Of a stretch of DNA of 64,000 nt, positions 53,018 through 61,920 are shown in pieces. This DNA comes from CBDCNP01 sp965222425 (GTDB lineage: Bacteria; Acidobacteriota; Vicinamibacteria; Marinacidobacterales; DATDRI01). A model generated the notes under the pieces. That model made no database searches. It saw only the letters and a program-made list of their open reading frames with translations, and was not told the origin of the DNA. The stretch's first letter is position 1, and every line of letters begins with the position of its first letter. Made by a program: the position numbers and the translations under genes. Location of the stretch: positions 310,001-374,000 of the forward strand of contig CBDCTW010000018.1 in the NCBI GenBank assembly GCA_965222425.1. Reading direction: 5' to 3'.

Positions 53018-53983
53018 CTATGCTAGAGAAGCGTCGTTGAGGATTGCGGTGAGCTTATCACGGTCGATGCTTCCGCCCGAGATTACCGCTACACACTTGC
53101 CTCTCTTGTCCTGAGGCATGGCCATCGCCGCCGCGGCTGACAGCGCGCCGGCTCCTTCGACGACCATCTTGTTGCCGAGCGCCAGGTGACGGATCGTCCG
53201 CTTGACGTCGGTCTCGGAGACCAGCACGATTTCGTCCACGAGCTCGCGTAAGAGGGGGAACATTTCTTCCGTGATGTAAGGGACCGCGACTCCGTCACAA
53301 ATCGTATTGCAGTCAATCGACGCGGGTTTCCCGGCCTCGAAGCTCGCATGAAGTGACGGGCAACCTTCTGGCTCCACGGCGATGACCTTGACCGAAGGCT
53401 TGAGCGCCTTTAGCGCGCTTGCCACTCCCGCAATCAGGCCGCCTCCGCCCACCGAGACGAAGACAGAGTTGACGTCGGGGCAATCCGCAAAGACCTCGAG
53501 CCCGATACTCGCATGGCCGAGCATGACGTTCTGGTCGGTCCATGGATGAATGTAGGCATAAGGTTCCGATTCCCACCCGTGCTCGCGAAGGTAGCGGAAG
53601 AGCTCGTCGACCGGGACCAGGACCGGCGTCGCACCGTAGGCGCGGACGGCTTCGATCTTGGAGCGCGGGGCGCTCTCGGGCATAAGGCTCCTCGCCGGAA
53701 CTCCGAAGTAACGCGCCGCCCAGGCCAGAGCCTGCGCCGTGTTGCCTGCGCTTACGGTGCTCAGGCCCTTCTGACGTTCTTCATCACTGAGCGACGCGAC
53801 AGCATTGAATACGCCACGCAGCTTGAACGAAGTCACCGCCTGATGAATCTCGGGTTTCAAAAAAATGTCGCTCGTCGACTCGAAGGAATGAAGCGGCACA
53901 AGCGGTGTCTCGACGATGACGTCGCGTATGCGGTCCGCAGCCTGCCTGATGTCTTCGAGCGAAGGTCTCGTGGCAAGTTCCAT
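53018..53983 (-). CDS. Threonine/serine dehydratase-like PLP enzyme
   Basis: 321 residues, fold type II PLP enzyme. TSFKLRGVFNAVASL holds the PLP lysine, SAGNTAQALAWAARYFG the phosphate-side motif, VFVSVGGGGLIAGVASAL the glycine loop, and VAVISGGSIDRDKL the C-terminal pyridine-binding motif. The short length without an ACT domain fits catabolic threonine dehydratase or serine racemase/dehydratase. The S-x-K-x-R-G motif with Phe favours deaminating threonine or serine. Confidence 0.9.
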   Translation of the reverse strand: MELATRPSLEDIRQAADRIRDVIVETPLVPLHSFESTSDIFLKPEIHQAVTSFKLRGVFNAVASLSDEERQKGLSTVSAGNTAQALAWAARYFGVPARSLMPESAPRSKIEAVRAYGATPVLVPVDELFRYLREHGWESEPYAYIHPWTDQNVMLGHASIGLEVFADCPDVNSVFVSVGGGGLIAGVASALKALKPSVKVIAVEPEGCPSLHASFEAGKPASIDCNTICDGVAVPYITEEMFPLLRELVDEIVLVSETDVKRTIRHLALGNKMVVEGAGALSAAAAMAMPQDKRGKCVAVISGGSIDRDKLTAILNDASLA

Positions 53984-54040
53984 GGGCCAGTCAGTATGAA
54001 GGAAGCCCCAGCGCTCGTCTATCCGAAAGCGCTAAACTTG

Positions 54041-55599
54041 ATGGTGGTGCAACTAAACGATTTGGTTGAGACTTCTAGACGGGTCTCTGAGACGAGCGGC
54101 CGGCTCGAAAAGATCGGGCTTCTGGCCGAGCTTCTGAAACGCCTTGCAGAGGACGAGATCGCCATGGGCGTACTCTTTCTTGCGGGGGGCTTCGCCAGGG
54201 ACGGATAGGTGTTGGTTGGTCCGCCGTCCGAGATGCAACACCGAAGACTGCAGCCGGTACATCAAGCCTGACCCTTCCCGACGTCGATCGTTCCTTCGAG
54301 GCCATCGCCGGCACGACCGGACGTAGCTCCGCCACAGACCGAGCTCTGATTCTCCATCGCTTGCTCGCGCGTGGGACGCAGGAAGAACAGACATTTTTGA
54401 CGCGCGTGATCATGGGCGAGCTCCGGCAAGGTGCTCTCGAAGGTGTGATGGTGGAAGCGGTGGCCAAGGCCTCTGGAGTCCCGGCGCGAACGGTGCGGCG
54501 GGCGGTCATGTTCTCCGGAGATCTCGGCGTGGTCGCCCAAACCGCTCTCACCGGGGGAGCAGCGGGTTTGGAGCGCATCGGGATCCAGCTCTTCTGTCCC
54601 ATCAAACCGATGCTGGCGCAGGCCGCCGAATCCGTCTCGGAGGCGCTCGAGCGTTTGGAAACCGCTGCGTTCGAGTTCAAGTTGGACGGTGCTCGGGTTC
54701 AGGCTCACAAGTGGCAAGAAGTGGTTCGGATCTTCACACGCCGTTTGAACGATGTCACGGATGCAGTTCCCGAGATCGTAGAGATGGTGCGCGCATTGCC
54801 AGCGGAGCAGATGATTCTAGACGGGGAGACACTCGCGCTGCGCTCGGACGGCTCGCCGCAGCCGTTTCAGACGACGATGCGAAGGTTCTGGCGCCGGCTC
54901 GATGTCTCGGCGATGCGCGAAGAACTGTCTCTCACGACATTTTTCTTCGACTGTCTGTACCTAGATGGAGCAAGCTGGGTCGACGGATCGGCCGAGGAGC
55001 GTTACCATGCCCTCTCGAGTGCAGTTCGGTCGGTGCACTTGGTCCCTCGCCGAGTGACGGCCGAGGCTGAGGAGGCGGCGTCCTTCGAGCGTCAGGCGCT
55101 TGAAGCGGGACACGAAGGGCTCATGGCCAAGGCGTTGGACGCACCCTATGAGGCGGGCGGGCGCGGTCGAACCTGGCTCAAAGTAAAGCGGGCGCACACG
55201 CTCGACCTCATCGTCATGGCTGCGGAGTGGGGGAGCGGTCGCCGCCGCGGATGGCTCAGCAACCTGCACCTCGGAGCACGCGACCGAGCGACCGGCGAAC
55301 CGGTGATGTTGGGGAAGACGTTCAAAGGAATGACGGACGAGATGCTGGAATGGCAGACCAAGCGTCTTCAAGAGATCGAGACATCGCGCGATCGTCGGAC
55401 GGTCTACGTCCGACCTGAGCTGGTAGTGGAAATCGCCTTCAACGACATCCAAGCAAGCCCTCAGTATCCCGCGGGGCTGGCGCTTCGTTTCGCGCGCGTG
55501 AAGGGTTACCGCCCCGACAAATCGCCGAAAGAAGCGGACACGGTGCGCGCGATCCATGAGGCTAGCCTGGGCGGCTCTTCAAAAGGAAATACTGATTGA
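54041..55599 (+). CDS. ATP-dependent DNA ligase, with a -1 frameshift in a G6 run
   Basis: A LigB-type bacterial ATP-dependent ligase. N-terminal helical domain: VVQLNDLVETSRRVSETSGRLEKIGLLAELLKRL and MGVLFLAGG in the first frame. After GGGGGG (54184-54189) the sequence continues in the -1 frame as LRQGRIGVGWSAVRDA and so on to the catalytic domain: AFEFKLDGARVQAH (nucleotidyl-lysine KxDG), MILDGETLAL, TTFFFDCLYLDG, HEGLMAKALDAPYEAGGRGRTWLKVKR and the OB-fold end VVEIAFNDIQASPQYPAGLALRFARV. The joined product is about 519 residues, normal length. The shift may be a mutation, a homopolymer error, or slippage at G-GGG-GGC. Confidence 0.88.
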
Positions 55600-56308
55600 G
55601 ATCATTCATTCGCCCATCCGCGGAAAACACATCGAAGCACTCGAGTGGCAGTGAAGAAACCAGCCGCGACGTTTCGTCGCTGTCGGTGAAATGGCAGTAG
55701 CGATACGCCGGCTCGGTATCCCCCCAGGATAGAATGTGATCGCCCGGCTCGAGCTGGGATCGATCGACCTCGATTCCGGTGTTGGAGAGGAAAGTGTTCC
55801 AAGGGATGAGTTTCTTTCGAAACCTTTCGAAGCGGCCGAATTGCCAGACCGAGAAAGCGAGGATCCCGTCGGGCTCTAGGAGGCGGCCGAGCTCGATGAG
55901 CAATGAGCGCCGAGTGTCGAAGCCAGGCACGTGATGGAGGAAGCCGAAGAGCGTGATCAGCGAAAACGAGCCGCTTAGGTCGTCGAGTCTCGCCATCACG
56001 TCGTGTTCCTCTAGAGTAATCGAAGGAAGGCCAGATAGCTTGGCGCGAGCGTGCTCGAGCGCCGTGGCGCTGAACTCGATTCCAAGGTAGCTGAACGGCG
56101 ATTCGAGATGCTCGCCGAGAAAGACGGCGAATCGTCCGTTACCACATCCCACATCGAGGACCGAGAGCGTCTCCCTCTCCCCAATGTACGGCAGCAGCCG
56201 GAGCCATCCCCGCCAAAGCCTCCGACGCGTGGCGCTAAACTCTTCCGCACGTTGGGTGTAGAAATCCAGGTTGATCTGGTTGAGTGCTAGAATGGTGGCT
56301 CGGTCCAT
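55562..56308 (-). CDS. Trm9/ALKBH8-like class I SAM methyltransferase
   Basis: 248 residues from ATG 56308 (or 260 from GTG 56344). Motif I is LSVLDVGCGNGRFAVFLGEH, the post-I acid is YLGIEFSATALEHA, motif IV region SLITLFGFLHHV, then LLEPDGILAFSVWQFGRFERFRKKLIPW. The C-terminal LEPGDHILSWGDTEPAYRYCHFTDSDE is the feature that recalls Trm9/ALKBH8 (GDxLxxWxxxxxYRYYHxF). Those enzymes methylate cm5U34 of tRNA to mcm5U. The gene is divergent from elp3, whose product makes cm5U34, which strongly supports a wobble-uridine role. It converges with the ligase gene. Confidence 0.75.
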   Translation of the reverse strand: MDRATILALNQINLDFYTQRAEEFSATRRRLWRGWLRLLPYIGERETLSVLDVGCGNGRFAVFLGEHLESPFSYLGIEFSATALEHARAKLSGLPSITLEEHDVMARLDDLSGSFSLITLFGFLHHVPGFDTRRSLLIELGRLLEPDGILAFSVWQFGRFERFRKKLIPWNTFLSNTGIEVDRSQLEPGDHILSWGDTEPAYRYCHFTDSDETSRLVSSLPLECFDVFSADGRMNDLNQYFLLKSRPG

Positions 56309-56319
56309 CGGCTGAGTGT

Positions 56320-58098
56320 ATGAAAAAAGCGACTTGGTTGGCACCGTATCATTTCGCGCCCGAGGTCCATGAGCGCGAGCTCCGAGCCATCATCCAAGAG
56401 ATCGAAGACTGTCCCGATGTAGACCAGGGTAGGTTCAACCGCGTTGTCGGAAAATATCCCAAGGGCGGCAAGGAGTTTTTCTCCAAGAGCGAAATCATAC
56501 AAGGCTATCGCCACTTGGCTGAGCGCGAGGGATGGCCGAGCGATGCTGATCGTTTCATTGAGAAGCTCAAGATGAAGCCGGTACGCACCTTGAGCGGCGT
56601 CACCCCGGTAACGGTCTTGACGAAGCCGTTTCCTTGTCCCGGTCAATGCATCTTCTGTCCCAATGATGTACGAATGCCCAAGAGTTATCTGTCACTCGAG
56701 CCGGGCGCGCAGCGAGCTGCACAGCACGCGTTCGATCCTTATGAACAGACGTACTCTCGACTCAGGGCTCTTCGCCGGATGGGCCACCGGGTGGAGAAAA
56801 TCGAGCTCATCATTCTGGGAGGGACTTGGTCTTTCTATCCTGAGGGCTACCAGCGGTGGTTCGTGCGCCGATGTTTCGAAGCGATGAACGACTTCGGTCA
56901 AGGGGAGTCGTCGCACGGCTCCGTACGTCGTCGTGTCGATTACGAAGAGCTTCGCGAGCAAGTAGACGGTCGGTTCGAGACTAATCCCTATAACGACATC
57001 GTCTCCGGCTTCCTGCGATCCAAGGAAAGCGGCGAGCTCGTGCACGAATCGGAGTTCTCTACAATCGCAGCGCTCGAGGAGGCACAACGGGTGAACGAGA
57101 CGGCCCGCCATCGATGCATTGGGCTTTCCGTCGAAACGCGGCCGGACTACGTTTCCGAGGAGGAGGTCGAGAGGATTCGGGTACTAGGCGCGACCAAAGT
57201 GCAGATCGGCATCCAGAGTCTTTCTGACGACGTCCTCTCGCTCAACAAGCGAGGCCACGATGTGGCGACCACTCGGAGAGCGGTTCGAATGCTGCGGGAG
57301 GCCGGTTTCAAGATCCAGGCTCACTGGATGCCGAATCTCTACGGCTCCTCCCCGGAGCGTGATGTCGAAGATTTCGATCGTCTCTTTAGCGATCCTGACT
57401 TTCGACCGGACGAGCTCAAGATCTATCCATGCAGTTTGATAGAAAGCGCAGAGCTGATGGTTCCCTACGAGGCAGGGAAGTGGAAGCCCTACACCTACGA
57501 CGAGCTTCTCTATGTCTTAGTCGAATGCCTCCGGCGAGTACCGAGTTATTGCCGCGTGAGTCGTGTGATCCGGGACATCCCGGGCGACGACATCTTGGAC
57601 GGCAACAAGACTTCGAACTTCCGAAGTATTGCCGAGGCCGAGTTGGCGGCGAGAGGACTTACGTGCGGGGACATTCGGAGTCGTGAGATCCGCGGCGAAC
57701 GGGTCCAGGCCGAGAAGCTGCGGCTGGACGAAGTTCGCTACGAGAGCTCCGTAGGGGAAGAAGTGTTTCTTCAATACATCGACGACGATCGTCGTATTGC
57801 CGGGTTCCTGCGGCTTGCTCTGCCCACGCGCGAGTCGTTCATCGACGAGATTCGTGGAAGCGCCATGATCCGAGAAGTGCACGTCTACGGTGCGACCGCT
57901 CGTCTCGGCGAGAAGGACGAGCTCAAAACCCAGCACCTGGGTTTGGGTCGGAATCTCATTCTCCGCGCCCAAGAGCTGGCTCGCGAGGCTGGCTTTGCGA
58001 GCCTGGCCGTCATATCGAGCGTCGGCACCAGGGAGTACTATCGCCGCCTCAGCTTCCACGACCGCAGTCTCTACCAGCACAAAACGCTCGTTTCCTAA
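56320..58098 (+). CDS. Elp3 family tRNA uridine-34 carboxymethyl-modifying radical SAM/acetyltransferase
   Basis: 592 residues from ATG 56320. The radical SAM domain has VTVLTKPFPCPGQCIFCPNDVRMPKSYLSLEPGAQRA with the CxxxCxxC cluster, followed by IELIILGGTWSFYP, HRCIGLSVETRPDYVSEEEVERIRVLGATKVQIGIQSL and KIQAHWMPNLYGSSPERD. A cysteine-containing linker and the GNAT acetyltransferase domain follow (EVHVYGATARLG, THLGLGRNLILRAQELAREAGFASLAVISSVGTREYYRRLSF). Together they add carboxymethyl from acetyl-CoA to U34 in tRNA. Bacterial Elp3 works without Elp1/2. Only 11 bp separate its start from the methyltransferase start on the other strand. Confidence 0.93.
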   Translation: MKKATWLAPYHFAPEVHERELRAIIQEIEDCPDVDQGRFNRVVGKYPKGGKEFFSKSEIIQGYRHLAEREGWPSDADRFIEKLKMKPVRTLSGVTPVTVLTKPFPCPGQCIFCPNDVRMPKSYLSLEPGAQRAAQHAFDPYEQTYSRLRALRRMGHRVEKIELIILGGTWSFYPEGYQRWFVRRCFEAMNDFGQGESSHGSVRRRVDYEELREQVDGRFETNPYNDIVSGFLRSKESGELVHESEFSTIAALEEAQRVNETARHRCIGLSVETRPDYVSEEEVERIRVLGATKVQIGIQSLSDDVLSLNKRGHDVATTRRAVRMLREAGFKIQAHWMPNLYGSSPERDVEDFDRLFSDPDFRPDELKIYPCSLIESAELMVPYEAGKWKPYTYDELLYVLVECLRRVPSYCRVSRVIRDIPGDDILDGNKTSNFRSIAEAELAARGLTCGDIRSREIRGERVQAEKLRLDEVRYESSVGEEVFLQYIDDDRRIAGFLRLALPTRESFIDEIRGSAMIREVHVYGATARLGEKDELKTQHLGLGRNLILRAQELAREAGFASLAVISSVGTREYYRRLSFHDRSLYQHKTLVS

Positions 58099-58129
58099 AC
58101 GGGAGAACGAAAATGAAATCCATGTCTCG

Positions 58130-58279
58130 TTCCTCGACATGACGCTCGACATAGTCCGAGACTTCCTCCTCGAGCGCCGACATCAGCATCCGACGGGCTC
58201 CCTCTCGTGCGAGACCATCCAGAGTCTTTCCAACTTCTTCCTGTTTCGATTCCTTCGGTGGATCTTGTATCCTCAGCAT
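58130..58279 (-). pseudogene. N-terminal remnant of a second IS256-like transposase
   Basis: About 50 codons: KQEEVGKTLDGLAREGARRMLMSALEEEVSDYVERHVEERD, the conserved N-terminal helix pair of another IS256 subfamily. The frame continues into sequence antisense to the elp3 end. Everything beyond is missing. It is unlike the complete IS256 copy in this window (LSEIVRSGAQMMLQYALEREVTEAL). Confidence 0.65.
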
Positions 58280-58458
58280 CGGTGGCGTTTCCTTCCTCCG
58301 GTTCGCTAAAACCGGTTTCTTGTTTTCACTACTTGGAAGGATACGCCGCCTTGCTCAGCTACGCGATCCACAACTTCTGGTTATACCTCGCAATCTCGTA
58401 GTTTGGGTGCAAGACCGTACTTTTCGAAACATTGATTAGAAACCACGGAGGTGGGCGA

Positions 58459-58968
58459 ATGAGACGAGTCGTGAATTGGTCGCTGGCGTTGGCGGCGATC
58501 GCGGTGCTGATGGTTGCAGCAGATGCGCAAGCACAGAGGAAAGGGCGTCAAAAAGGCTACCAGAAAACACTACAGGCCAAGTTGGACTCCATGCTCGAAG
58601 AGAGGATGGCCGCATACGGGGAGAAGTTGGCCGCCGAGGGAGGGAAGCTCAAGAAAAAGGATCGGTGGAAGTGCGAAGTGAGAATGACCGACTCCGCCGA
58701 TTACAAGGACAAGGCGGATGCCGAGCTCAGCCTGACCATGCCTCTGGACGAATTCAAAGAGTTTGCCCCGATAGCGGTCCTGGAGGCGGTCGCCGTCCCG
58801 CACAAGTTCCCGGCAGGGAAGATCTATGTTCGGGAGACCGGAAGCCGGCGCGTCGCCTCCATCGATTATCGTGCCGCCGATCCTATAGGCCACAAGTATC
58901 TCACCGGCAAGCCCAAGGCGATGGAGAAGGCTATCGCCGAGATGACCGACGCGATCAAATGGCACTAG
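58459..58968 (+). CDS. Secreted hypothetical protein
   Basis: 169 residues; signal peptide VVNWSLALAAIAVLMVAADAQA. The mature chain has a basic, helical start (QRKGRQKGYQKTLQAKLDSMLEERMAAYGEKLAAE) and a C-terminal alpha/beta part. ACGGAGGTG ribosome site. No family recognised. Confidence 0.6.
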   Translation: MRRVVNWSLALAAIAVLMVAADAQAQRKGRQKGYQKTLQAKLDSMLEERMAAYGEKLAAEGGKLKKKDRWKCEVRMTDSADYKDKADAELSLTMPLDEFKEFAPIAVLEAVAVPHKFPAGKIYVRETGSRRVASIDYRAADPIGHKYLTGKPKAMEKAIAEMTDAIKWH

Positions 58969-59044
58969 GGCTTTAGCCTGACAGGCGAGCTGGGACGCAT
59001 TCAGGTTGGTTGCTTTGGCCTTCTGAGCCTGCTAGCCTCGATTG

Positions 59045-59401
59045 ATGCGATGGGTATGGCTACTTTTAGGGATTGTTGTTTTCGCGATCTCCTGTGGGGT
59101 TGTGGGCGAGAAGGCCCCTCTTGAGGAGACCGTGCTATCGCTTCTTCGCGATGAGGCCCAGCAGCTGAAGAGTGAAGGAGAGAACGTGGATCCCGCGTAC
59201 GGGGTCACGGCCAACTGGGAGATCGAAGATGTTCAAGTTCGCAAGCTGAGCAAGGACGAATCTCAGCCTTGGGGTGGCACCATCCAGTTCAGGATCACGT
59301 CCCGGTTCCGGGAGCCGGACGGAACGACTTCGCAAGAGGAATTCGTGAAGAACTTCGAGTACGTTTGGAACATGGTGCTCGAGGGGTGGACGGTTCGCTA
59401 G
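59045..59401 (+). CDS. Small lipoprotein, unknown function
   Basis: 118 residues. The lipobox is FAISC after one hydrophobic helix (WVWLLLGIVVFA). The mature domain is mixed alpha/beta with a pattern of a small binding fold (VTANWEIEDVQVRKLSKD, GGTIQFRITSRFREPDGTTSQEEFVKNFEYVWN). Likely periplasm-facing. Family unknown. Confidence 0.65.
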   Translation: MRWVWLLLGIVVFAISCGVVGEKAPLEETVLSLLRDEAQQLKSEGENVDPAYGVTANWEIEDVQVRKLSKDESQPWGGTIQFRITSRFREPDGTTSQEEFVKNFEYVWNMVLEGWTVR

Positions 59402-59508
59402 GGGGCGTCCTACCGCTGTTGATTACTGGCACGGCCTCTTTTGGACGCCAGTACGACCTAACCGGCCGCTGCGCCCCCTTCGTGACTAGCACGTCGTATA
59501 CGTGGAAG

Positions 59509-59772
59509 ATGACGAACAAAAGTACGTGCGTCTATACCGCGAGCGGGGAGGCTCAAGCGCAGCAGATCCGTGCCTTCTTGGAAGCTAATGAGATCCGATG
59601 CTCGTTTCATGGCGAAGCCCTGCGGAAAACCCACGGCTTCACCTTGGATGGTCTAGGCATGGTGGAGATCCGCGTGCCCGAGGCTCTCGCGGAGCAGGCA
59701 CGAGAGCTTCTAGCCGCCGCGGAGTCGGGTGAGCTGAGCCTTGCTGAGGACGAGGACATCGACGGAGCTTAA
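59509..59772 (+). CDS. DUF2007-like putative signal-transducing protein
   Basis: 87 residues, CVYTASGEAQAQQIRAFLEANEIRCSFHGEALRKTHG then LGMVEIRVPEALAEQARELLAA. This matches the small ferredoxin-like DUF2007 fold in which the first strand plus helix mimic part of a PII-like protein. An acidic tail ends the chain. Start ATG 59509; the frame is open upstream. Confidence 0.65.
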   Translation: MTNKSTCVYTASGEAQAQQIRAFLEANEIRCSFHGEALRKTHGFTLDGLGMVEIRVPEALAEQARELLAAAESGELSLAEDEDIDGA

Positions 59773-59852
59773 AACATCCGAGATCGGGCCGATGGCACCT
59801 AGGGGGCAGGGGGTCCTGCGTGACCTAGGCGATCCTCCGGTGGGGGCCAAGG

Positions 59853-60143
59853 TCACGACCTGGCAGTTTTCGTCGCAGTTTTCGTCGTAGCTTTTGTCGC
59901 AGCTTTTGTCGTAGTTTTTGTCGTAATTTTTGTCACAGCTTTTGTCGTAGCCTTCTTGCGCCCTCCCCTTCGGCGTTTCGGAGGGGGCTCATCGCTAGAC
60001 TCGAGGCTGACGATGTCGGTGACGAATTTCTTCTTCCCGTGATTGTCAAACTCGATCGTTGTGTACTGAGGGTCGACCTCGGAGATCACACCCAGGCCGT
60101 ATTTCTGGTGGTTGATTCTCGATGAAACTGGCATCGATTTCAT
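59853..60143 (-). CDS. Small KOW/Tudor-like protein with Lys/Thr repeat tail
   Basis: About 96 residues. Residues 8-45 (INHQKYGLGVISEVDPQYTTIEFDNHGKKKFVTDIVSLES) have the G-x-G-x-V pattern of short beta-barrels seen at the C-terminus of UvrD-like helicases and in CarD-like proteins. The rest, KRRRGGRKKATTKAVTKITTKTTTKAATKATTKTATKT, is a basic repeat like those of bacterial histone H1-like proteins, pointing to DNA or RNA binding. Start at 60143 or 60134. Confidence 0.6.
   Translation of the reverse strand: MKSMPVSSRINHQKYGLGVISEVDPQYTTIEFDNHGKKKFVTDIVSLESSDEPPPKRRRGGRKKATTKAVTKITTKTTTKAATKATTKTATKTARS
59863..59958 (-). repeat. 12-bp tandem repeat inside the Lys/Thr-rich tail
   Basis: Eight units of about 12 bp on the plus strand (GYAGYTTTYGTC, with one or two changes each), encoding four-residue K-x-T-T-type repeats on the minus strand. 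Copy-number changes would keep the frame. Confidence 0.8.
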
Positions 60144-60272
60144 TGGGCTCTTTCTGGAATAGACTGAGAGCAACGCGACGTTCTAGTGTAACCATGTTGG
60201 CGCTCAATTGCAAGTCGCGTATTCGGTGGGCCTTACGGGGATCTAGATCGTATCCGGGTCGAGTTTTTCGGA

Positions 60273-61550
60273 TTATCGTCTCGGGAAGTCGGTCGAGACT
60301 CCGAAGCCAAAGACCAGCCGATCCTTGGTAAACAGGAAGAAGTTAGACTTGCGATCCAGGTAGTGGGCCGACACGAACGCCCTCCAGAATCCTCCAATGC
60401 CGTGGTTAATGCTTAGAGAGTAGATATCGAACCGATCCTCGATGCTTTGCTCGACCAGCTCTCCTTCGTTGTCGATGATCTCTGCTGGCCGTGGATAGTT
60501 GTTTCGACCGAAGGCCACGCCGGGCGAGAAGTATAAGGAGCGGGTGACCCAAACGTCGACCCCACCTCCGAAGCGATGCTAGATGAAGTACAAATTCCCC
60601 GCTACCACTGACGGAAAAGTGTCGCGGGAGTAGAGCGTCCTGACATCGAACCGCTCACCCATCTGGGTGAGCACATCCACGGAACCGATCAGTCCCGCGT
60701 ACTCGGGCTGGAGTACGAGCTCGGGAACCATGTGCTTGTAGCCTAATAGCGCCTCCCCCCTCACGTTGGATTTGGGGTTGAATACGAAGCCGGCCTCGAC
60801 CCGGTAGGCTTGTCCGTCCCGCAGTGATGCCGCCTCGTCGAAATCCATGAGCTCGTAGGAACCCCCGATCACCGCGGACGTCTTCGAGGAGAAGCGTCGC
60901 GTAAGGCGGAGGCCGTAAGTGTGCTCGGTTCGGTTCAGCAGCTCCGTGGAACGGAGCGAACTCGCGAACACGTCCTGATATCGCAGGCGATTGTGTCGGT
61001 ATCCGAAAGTGAGCAGATGGCGTGTTCCGAGGGATAAGTCCATCTCGGCCAGCAGAGTGTTTTGTCTCCGGTTGGCCGGAATGTCGAACTCGCTGGAAGG
61101 CCGAGTTCTTCCATTCCGAAACTCATCGTATATCCGGAAGACGACCTTCCTGCCTCCCATCGCGCCCCCTAAGCGCGTCACGTTGTAAATGTCGCGTAAG
61201 TCTTCGACCTGGTTGTAGTAGACGAAGTTAACTTCCTCATAGATCTCAAGGAGCGCGCGGTTCTTCATCTGGGGCACGACGCGGATTCCGGGGGCGATCC
61301 TGGCCGTAAAGTCGTCAATCTGTTCGGTCGCGGAGGCGGAGGAGAGGCTGTTCGAGTCATAGCCGGCCCCGATGCGGATCTGGGGTTGCATGCGGAAAGG
61401 CCCAAGCTTCCACAGGCTTTCCTCGATCGCAGAGTCGATTTCGGCCTGAATGAGGTGGTCGCTTTGGGCAGGGGCCGGCAACGCGTTGAGAATGACTAGC
61501 AATGGCGCGGCTAGACTGCCAACGAGGAAGGGTTTCGTGGTCATTCGCAT
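60273..61550 (-). pseudogene. Outer-membrane beta-barrel protein interrupted by an amber codon
   Basis: A 425-codon frame with a single TAG at 60579-60581. Upstream: a signal peptide (LVILNALPAPAQ) and many alternating beta strands (RIGAGYDSNSLSSASA, IAPGIRVVPQMKNRALLEIYEEVNFVYYNQVEDLRD, RHLLTFGYRHNRLRYQD). After AGNLYFI-TAG the same frame continues HRFGGGVDVWVTRSLYFSPGVAFGRNNYP and ends LVFGFGVSTDFPRR. Resembles the outer-membrane barrels of exopolysaccharide systems. Without the last 100 residues the barrel cannot close; a Tyr/Gln/Trp codon change or a base error explains the stop. Confidence 0.7.
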
Positions 61551-61730
61551 TTAGTCACCCACGTGGAAGGGAAGAACGCCCGGAGCCAAGAGAGATCCCG
61601 AGGGCTTCCGCTTCGTTGAGTTTCTTGTTCTGACTGGGAAAAGGAACTTCTAGAATTGTGCCATGGGTGTAGGGAAAAGGCAACGGGCCGCGAAGGGGAG
61701 ACGGCCTACCCCGGGGCGGCGGGGTGGCCG

Positions 61731-61759
61731 TTGACTTGATCGAAACCATTGAATATATT
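61731..61759 (+). promoter_or_regulatory. Promoter of the sulfate-activation gene
   Basis: TTGACT (61731-61736), exactly 17 nt, TATATT (61754-61759). Predicted start about 61766, so the leader is about 155 nt long. Confidence 0.65.
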
Positions 61760-61773
61760 GGGCGACTGCAGGG

Positions 61774-61807
61774 GCGGCCCAACACCGAAGAATCGGGTGC
61801 GGGCCGC
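61774..61807 (+). promoter_or_regulatory. Structured 5' leader hairpin of the sulfate-activation gene
   Basis: GCGGCCC (61774-61780) pairs with GGGCCGC (61801-61807), enclosing a second, imperfect CACCG/CGGGTG stem. It begins only 8 nt after the predicted start. The remaining leader is GC-rich (GGCCCGGC, GCCCAGGCCCGC) and may fold further. No known SAM or other riboswitch core was recognised. Confidence 0.4.
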
Positions 61808-61920
61808 TTTGCTGCGTAGGAAGGGGATGACGCGGAGCCGGCCCGGCAAGAGCCCAGGCCCGCGTGTTAGCCGACCGTCGGCCCATTCCACCGCAATTTT
61901 CAGTTAGAGGAGATATTCGT

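Noticed and set aside
51839..53026. 395-codon frame inside hppA
   Set aside because: Arg/Gly-rich shadow in another frame of hppA, running on through the palindrome.
60579..60581. Amber codon in the barrel gene as pyrrolysine
   Set aside because: Outer-membrane barrels are not pyrrolysine proteins and there is no pyl gene; mutation or base error is simpler.
61760..61920. SAM-I riboswitch before the sulfate-activation gene
   Set aside because: The conserved AGAGAGGTGGAGGGACTGG-type core and kink-turn are not present.
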